This document shows, piece after piece, positions 58,401-64,000 of a stretch of 64,000 bases of DNA. Location of the stretch: contig NC_091661.1 in NCBI RefSeq assembly GCF_042453785.1, forward strand, positions 29,875,501 through 29,939,500, written 5' to 3'. The notes beneath the pieces were generated by a model. It was given only the letters and a program-made list of their open reading frames with translations, was not told where the DNA came from and searched no databases. Both the position numbers and the translations under genes were made by a program. Origin of the DNA: Malus domestica (lineage: Eukaryota; Streptophyta; Magnoliopsida; Rosales; Rosaceae). Positions within the stretch are counted from its first letter, which is position 1. Every line of letters starts with the position of its first letter.

Positions 58401-60405
58401 GTGCTCATACGGTTTCTATTCTATTTTGCACAGGTAATAACCCAAAATTTGTTATCAATGGTTCAATATTACAGTGGAAAAAAATTGGTTGATGCAAAGA
58501 GAAGAACCTTAAATTGTGGCAACAGATCAATCATCAATCTACAAATGCAATTCAAATTTTAAGAAAACCCTAAATGGTGGCAATATGATTCAATCATCAA
58601 TCTACAAATTCTAACTTAAAAAGGTCGTACCCAGTGCACAAGGCTCCCGCTTTACGCAGGGTCTGGGAGAGGTGAATGTCGGCTAGCCTTACCCCCATTT
58701 TATGGAGAGGCTGCTCCCAAGTCTCGAACCCGAGACCTACCGCTCATGGGCGAAGGCACTTGCCATCGCACCAAGTGCGACCTCTTCTACAAATTCTAAC
58801 TTAAAACCCCTAAAATCCCTACACCAGATATTCACAATTTCGCATTAATAATAAATCCTAATTCAAAATTACCTACATTTTAGAGGGATGATGGTTGGTA
58901 GTGGTATTGGACCACTGGTGGTAGCGGTATTGAACCACTGGTGGTAGCAGTGTTCCTCGACGGTGGTGATGGGATGATGATGGTCGCGATGGCGGAGGTG
59001 GTGCCGTTGTGTTGGTAGCGACGAAGCTGTGAAAGTCTGAAAGTTGGAGCTCAATGGTGGTGATGGGGTGATGGTGGTCGCGACGGTGGAGGTGGTGCTG
59101 TTGTGTTAGTCCCAACGTCGTTAAGCACTGTGAGTTAGAGTCTGAGAGTTGGAGTTAAGGGAAAGGACAAGGAGGGAGTCGAGTCGAGGGAGGGAGAGAT
59201 TCTGAAAGACTGAGGGTTGTTTTGGAACTCGGGAGGTGGAATTGGCTAGAGTAGCCCCACTTCTCTGGTTCATTTACCTACAGAATGATTAGGAATAATT
59301 AGGAACAATGAGAGAAACAAACTATAAGTTTACACACATTCCCGTATACTACAAAAACCAAAACCATGCTAAATTTGTCTTAGAAGACAAAAACCAAATC
59401 AAAGGCTTTTATGCTTCTAAAAGAACATATGAGCACCCACCTTATGCAAAACAACATCAAAGGGTCCTTGACCTAAAAGTGGCTTGTCTACATCAATTGC
59501 AATGAAAAAGATCCCCTTATTCCTGCAATGAAGAAGATCCCCTTACAACAATCTGTATTAGCAAACCTGTTTAATGTGCTAAACCTAAAGACAACAAGAG
59601 CAGAGCCCCCAATTACTGAGAAATTGCAAGGAAACAAGGTCGACAGTAGAGGCAACAAAGCAGTAAGCCTACAAGACTAAAAGGAAACAAATAGCCTAGC
59701 CTGCAAAGATTTAAAGAAGTCTGGGCGCAGAGTTAGGAATAATTAGCACTTTAACCCTACGGATTATGATTGACAAGTGACGACCCATCTTTGTTTACTT
59801 TTACTTTTTTTTGTTGGATTAGCTAGCACTTTAACATTCAACAGAAACTAGTATGTAAAATTTTAATGTGCTGCTTATCTGCTACACATTAAGTTAATTA
59901 ATCTATGCGTGGGTGTGTGAGTGTCACCCTTCAAATTCATGCAGTATAAGGGGGGAATTCCCATGGCACTAGTGCCACCGTAGCTAGGCCTTGTCCTCCC
60001 CCTCCAATATATATTGAATTAATTGCACCTTCATCCAAGTACCCATACACCACTCCATACAAAATAAAAACAAAGACTTGTCACAAATATCACCAATGCC
60101 GGCTTGGTTCTTAACGTTATGTTGTATTTTTAAATCCAATTGTAATTATATCGGTCCGTGAAACAATAATATAAATTGATCAAATTAAAATACAGACCAT
60201 TGTCAATGTATTATGAATTAATTGCGCTTTCATCATCCAACAACTCATACATTATTCAATGAATAAAATAAATATATTAATAAAGAGGAGAATATGGAAT
60301 AATAATAAACAACACAACGAACACGTATGATTGAAGGTTGTACTTTTTAAACATATTTGCAATTTCATCGATAGTATATAGAAAGAGGGGAAACTTAGTG
60401 AACTT
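55413..60405 (-). mobile_element. End-less relic of the 9.1 kb hAT element
   Basis: It is homologous to 38,585-43,510 of the hAT at 36066-45184. It holds the transposase N-terminal region (55,413-55,990, with the BED-finger region degraded) and the upstream 2.6 kb repeats (56485-59249 complete, 59250-60405 partial). Both inverted ends are missing and there is no target duplication. The left junction (gatttca|caacacta) and right junction (gaacttaa|ttttggg) show 2-5 bp microhomology. It was therefore inherited by duplication and then trimmed by two deletions. Confidence 0.88.
58622..58786 (-). mobile_element. Complete tRNA-derived SINE, Au-like
   Basis: On the minus strand it begins gaggtcgcacttggtgcgatgg, has a box B match (gggttcgagac) and the body ctctccataaaatgggggta, and ends ggtacgacct. 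A perfect 20 bp target duplication, starting ctacaaattct, lies at 58602-58621 and 58787-58806. The three other copies of this hAT repeat unit lack it. Confidence 0.92.
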
Positions 60406-60673
60406 AATTTTGGGCCGTCAAATCTGTTTTTACTAATATATTTGATCTCATTTGATCGTAGCCGTTAGATTATAAGTAAAAAAACAAAAAAAAAGTTTGA
60501 AATATGATAATTTAGTGGGTTCAGAATAATTTAAGCCAAGCTTAAATCCTGGGAGGAATCTAGCTGAGAAATATATTTTCTCTCCCAGGCTTATTTTAGC
60601 CCATGATTGGAGATGGTTTGGGAGTGTTTTAAAACATATATTTTAAGTTTTATTTCATGAGTTGGTGATGGTC
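60406..60673. mobile_element. 3' half of the Tourist-like MITE
   Basis: It matches the right half of 45521-46083, from ttttgggccgtcaaatc to gttggtgatggtc. The left half was lost in the deletion that trimmed the hAT relic. Confidence 0.85.
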
Positions 60674-60695
60674 TAAGGGGAGAGACATAATATCT

Positions 60696-60895
60696 AGGAT
60701 TTGGATTCTCTCATGAGCTAATGGAGAGGATCCTCCTGACCAACATATGTGGACCGTTGGATGAAAATTCAACGGCTACAAACAGAATGTTCTTTTAAAG
60801 TTATAATAATTATAGCCGTTGAATTTTCATCTAACGGTCCATATACGTTGCTTAGGAGGATCCTCTCCTTAAGCTCAGGAGAGGATCCAAATCCT
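60696..60895. mobile_element. 200 bp fold-back MITE
   Basis: The ends AGGATTTGG and CCAAATCCT are perfect inverted repeats and the arms pair over most of the element. The target duplication aatatct (60689-60695 and 60896-60902) is perfect. The sister site at about 46,098 (gacataatatctaacgc) is empty. Confidence 0.92.
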
Positions 60896-60998
60896 AATAT
60901 CTAACGCTTTCGGATAAACCGACATTTAATCACGATATTAACTTCTAGTGATTCGAGGAAACATACTAAAGCTTAATTTCAGTGCCGGCCTTATTTTT

Positions 60999-61224
60999 GG
61001 ACCCAGCTTCTCTGCCCTTCCAGTTCTCATACACTCCCATCCCCTCCTATTTTGTTTCGTGCGGTCACGATTAATCCACGTCAATATTTTATATTGATCT
61101 TTTTATAGAGATAATAAGACAAAAAGTAATAGTGATATAAAATGTTAACATAGTTTAACTGTTATCGCAAAAATAAGAGGAGATAAGAGTGTATGAAAAC
61201 TAGGAATGCAGAGAAGCCAGGTCC
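60999..61224. mobile_element. Mutator-like MITE in the CYP89A copy 5 promoter region
   Basis: The inverted ends GGACCCAGCTTCTCTGCCC and GCAGAGAAGCCAGGTCC extend into arms of about 38 bp. The flanks cttattttt and cttatattt suggest a 9 bp target duplication with one change. Orthologous to 46202-46408. Confidence 0.8.
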
Positions 61225-61327
61225 CTTATATTTTGTCGAACTTGTCATGGTCAGACATTTTAAGTGAAAGTGACAATATGTGCAGCTGAGTCAATGCGGT
61301 CGAAACCTGGTTCCTTATCAATCTCCT

Positions 61328-61334
61328 TACAAAG
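61328..61334 (+). promoter_or_regulatory. Altered TATA position of CYP89A copy 5
   Basis: Where copies 3 and 4 have tataaag, this copy has tacaaag, 71 bp before the start codon. If the TATA word matters, core promoter strength should fall. Confidence 0.4.
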
Positions 61335-61398
61335 TATCGAAACTAATAATTATTGAGCAAACGCAATTGCCCTTTTGTCTGATTGCCGACGGTTGACC

Positions 61399-62958
61399 AT
61401 GGAAACCTGGTTCCTGATCCTCATCGCCTTCTGCGTCTCCTTCCTCCTCAAACCCCTTCTTTCCCTATTCCTACCCACTTCCATCTCCAAACCCAAGCTC
61501 CCTCCTGGGCCCCGCGTCTTCCCCGTCATCGGCGGCTTCTTATTCCTCCTCAAATCCTTCTCGGAGCTCGAGCCTATCATCCGCAAACTCAAGGCCAAAC
61601 ACGGGCCCATTATCTCCCTCCGCATCGGCTCCCGCCCGGCCGTCTTCATCGCCGACCGCTCCCTCGCCCACCAGGCCTTAATCCAGAACGGCGCCGTGTT
61701 CGCCGACCGCCCCCGGGCCTCGGCCACCAACAAGTACTCCAGCAGCAACCAGCACAACATCAGCTCCGCCATCTACGGCCCCACTTGGCGCCTCCTCCGC
61801 CGCAACCTCACCTCCGAAATCCTTCACCCTTCCCGGGTCAAATCCTACGGCAACGCCCGCAAATGGGTTCTCGACATCCTCGTCAACCGCCTCAAAACCA
61901 AGTCTCAATCCCACTCCGAAGGCGCCAGCGCCGGCGTCAGGGTGGTCGACCACTTCCAATACGCCATGTTCTGCCTCCTGGTTCTGATGTGCTTCGGTGA
62001 CAAATTGAACGAAGAGCAAATCAAAGAAATCGAGCGGGTGCAGCGCCAATTTCTTTTGAGTTCCGGGCGGTTCAATATCCTCAATTTCACCCCTAAATTG
62101 ACGAAGATTATCTTCAAAAATCGGTGGCGGCAATTCTTCAAAATCCTCGAGGAACGACGAGAAGTGCTCGTCCCTCTGATTCGAGCAAGACAAAACAAGG
62201 CAAAGCAGGGCAGCAAAAACGACGACAATGACGATGAATTTGTGTTGTCGTATACTGATACGCTGCTGGACCTCGAGCTTCCCGACGGAAACAAAAAGCG
62301 GAAGCTTTCGGAGGGAGAAATGGTCAGCCTCTGCTCAGAGTTTCTGAACGGCGGCACCGACACGACTTCCACCGCGCTGCAGTGGATCATGGCCAACGTA
62401 GTGAAGTACCCGCAAGTTCAGGAGAAGCTGTTTGCGGAGATTAAAGGGGTTATGGGAGAAACGGAGGACGAGCTGCGGGAGGAGGTCCTGCACAAGCTGC
62501 CGTATCTGAAAGCCGTGATCTTGGAGGGGCTGAGGCGCCACCCGCCGGGCCACTTTGTGCTGCCGCACGCGGTGACGCATGACGTGGTTTTGGGCGGACA
62601 CGTGGTGCCCAAGAACGGGAGTGTTAATTTCATGGTGGCGGATATAGGCTGGGACCCTCAAGTGTGGGAAGATCCCATGGCGTTCAAGCCGGAGAGGTTC
62701 TTGAGCAGCGGCGGAGGAGAAGAAGGGTTCGATTTGACGGGGAGCAGGGAGATTAAGATGATGCCGTTTGGGGCAGGGAGGAGAATCTGTCCTGCGTCGG
62801 GATTGGCGGTGCTTCACCTGGAGTACTTTGTGGCGAATTTGGTGTGGAAATTTGAGTGGAGAGCTGTGGAGGGAGATGACGTGGACCTGTCGGAGAAGCA
62901 GGAGTCTACTGTGGTGATGAAGAATCCATTGCAAGCCCACGTAATCCCTAGAATTTAA
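61399..62958 (+). CDS. Cytochrome P450, CYP89A type, copy 5
   Basis: 519 residues, intronless, intact: anchor, KLPPGPR, GGTDTTST, EGLRR, FKPERF and heme loop [15 protein letters not shown] with Cys464. The protein groups with copies 1 and 2 (VFPVIGGF, HPPGHFVLPHAV, Ala after CP). Yet its upstream and downstream flanks group with copies 3 and 4, as do [11 protein letters not shown] and the EWRAVEGDD...EKQE end. That mixture suggests recombination or conversion. Unique changes include KYSSSNQ and NFTPKLTK. The reaction is unknown. Confidence 0.95.
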   Translation: METWFLILIAFCVSFLLKPLLSLFLPTSISKPKLPPGPRVFPVIGGFLFLLKSFSELEPIIRKLKAKHGPIISLRIGSRPAVFIADRSLAHQALIQNGAVFADRPRASATNKYSSSNQHNISSAIYGPTWRLLRRNLTSEILHPSRVKSYGNARKWVLDILVNRLKTKSQSHSEGASAGVRVVDHFQYAMFCLLVLMCFGDKLNEEQIKEIERVQRQFLLSSGRFNILNFTPKLTKIIFKNRWRQFFKILEERREVLVPLIRARQNKAKQGSKNDDNDDEFVLSYTDTLLDLELPDGNKKRKLSEGEMVSLCSEFLNGGTDTTSTALQWIMANVVKYPQVQEKLFAEIKGVMGETEDELREEVLHKLPYLKAVILEGLRRHPPGHFVLPHAVTHDVVLGGHVVPKNGSVNFMVADIGWDPQVWEDPMAFKPERFLSSGGGEEGFDLTGSREIKMMPFGAGRRICPASGLAVLHLEYFVANLVWKFEWRAVEGDDVDLSEKQESTVVMKNPLQAHVIPRI

Positions 62959-63138
62959 TGCGTGGGAGAATTCTGTAATAATTTTTCGATATACTTTGAA
63001 CTGTCAAATCCATCAATGTATGCTCTTCATTGATTATGCAATTTCGAAAATTTGGAATTTTAGTTTACTAGTGTGATACAAGACAGATTTTATAACTTCA
63101 ATATTTAGTGAGTGATTTGAGTGAGCTGTACTTGCTAC

Positions 63139-63394
63139 TTTTTAGCTTATAACTAATACAACTTTCCAATCTTGGAAGACATCTTCTGTATTTAGAGATT
63201 GCCCAATAGCAAGGAGCATTTGAGAATTTGATGGGAATGCCTACATAGTTACAACTCTCCTTTAATCTTGGTGTTACAACTTGTTTGATGACTAATTCGA
63301 TATCCCAGTTATTGTGGTCTGAACAAACTCGGTGGAGTAGTGTTTTTGTTTTTACCTTCGTATATATAGAAATGGAAGAATAAACAACTTTTTG
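63139..63394. other. Recurrent block of unknown origin, copy G
   Basis: Third copy of the block at 34081-34345, more diverged. The minus-strand words TKTLLHRVC and ELVIKQVV are still recognisable. Confidence 0.5.
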
Positions 63395-63894
63395 AAGACA
63401 ACTTCTTTCCGACAAAGGTGTTATGGTACCATTTCTGTTCATTGCTTAATTTGTTAGACTATGCTTCGTCCTAAAAATTCGTCAACTGAAGTAATCTGAA
63501 GTTTTCAACTTCATGTTTTGAGCCTCGGAGATAAGGTTAAGCTCTATGGAACTACTATATTTACAACAATCTCGATCTGATTTCTTTGACATGTTGAATT
63601 TGTTGGTGGGACGCTGAGATGCAATGAATATGTGACATTACGCAAAGTTGGAGATGCAAGCCATAAGGTTGGTCATATACAATATGCTAATAGTATTTGC
63701 ACCCACATTTTTAGCACAACAGTTCCATAGCTAGAGTTCTAGTTTGCGGACGGAAAGTCTGACTAGCGTATATATAATTTGATCTTTTGTAGGGTGGTGG
63801 TTCTGGCACCCAACAAATTGTGATTGAAGGCCCCTTATGTGAGAATTATTACAAGATTCGGGAGTATCTCTAGTCACAATTTTATGTCCTTTAA
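63395..63894 (+). pseudogene. CPSF2 3'-end fragment G
   Basis: It starts like fragments D and F (tttccgacaaaggtgtt), but it keeps the VEFVGGTLRCNEY exon (acceptor changed to ACATG) like C and E. The last exon stops early at EYL (TAG). The TAA at 63892-63894 is followed by the Tourist-like MITE. It is thus a hybrid of the two fragment types. Confidence 0.85.
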
Positions 63895-64000
63895 GACCAT
63901 CTCCAACCTTTGGGGACAAAGCTTAAAAATTTAAGCCAGAAAATTTTAAGTCATAAGCGAGAAACTGTTTTTCTCTTCTAACCCTTATGGCTTAAAATTT
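63895..64000. mobile_element. Tourist-like MITE, copy G, cut by the window end
   Basis: It begins GACCATCTCCAACCTTTGGGG after TAA, as in copies C and E. The rest lies outside the window. Confidence 0.8.

Overview
This window is plant nuclear DNA. It has split genes with GT-AG introns, hAT, PIF/Harbinger and MITE transposons, tRNA-derived SINEs, a Ty3/gypsy-type LTR element and long (CA)n and (TA)n arrays. The host proteins look like those of a woody eudicot. From memory of the CPSF100 and pectin acetylesterase families I would place it in Rosaceae, probably apple or pear, but that is inference.

Layout. 1-8,250: a minus-strand pectin acetylesterase locus of 12 exons with several signs of decay, its introns loaded with small transposons, then an intergenic stretch with a SINE and nested MITEs. 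8,250-11,051: an intact SPPL1-like intramembrane aspartic protease. 12,083-16,127: a CPSF2 (CPSF100) locus of 16 exons whose N-terminal metallo-beta-lactamase part has been deleted. 16,128-64,000: a tandem array made by repeated duplication of a unit holding the last exons of CPSF2 plus one intronless cytochrome P450 of the CYP89A type. Four CYP89A copies are full length (16,670; 32,344; 46,564; 61,399). One (21,565-30,434) is split by a 7.35 kb LTR element and has two further deletions. One (35,294) is reduced to its start codon fused to its 3' end. Every P450 is preceded or followed by a broken CPSF2 3' end.

Two levels of duplication are visible. The basic unit has a breakpoint inside a CPSF2 intron (near 15,476; seen again at about 30,616 and 35,736). 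A higher-order unit of about 14.2 kb separates the P450 copies at 32,344, 46,564 and 61,399. Between the first two lies a 9.1 kb hAT element with its target-site duplication. Between the last two, the same hAT survives as a 5 kb piece without ends, and a 6.4 kb PIF/Harbinger element, a SINE and a MITE have been added.

Function. The P450s are ER-anchored monooxygenases with complete motifs. Their N-terminal thirds differ far more than their middles, which suggests gene conversion. The relative who sits closest in function cannot be told from sequence. The CPSF2 remnants are passengers. I did not find an undescribed biological system. The most notable objects are the CPSF2-CYP89A array itself, a PIF/Harbinger element with both of its genes and a 2.1 kb (CA)n block inside, and an LTR element that keeps gag but has lost almost all of pol.
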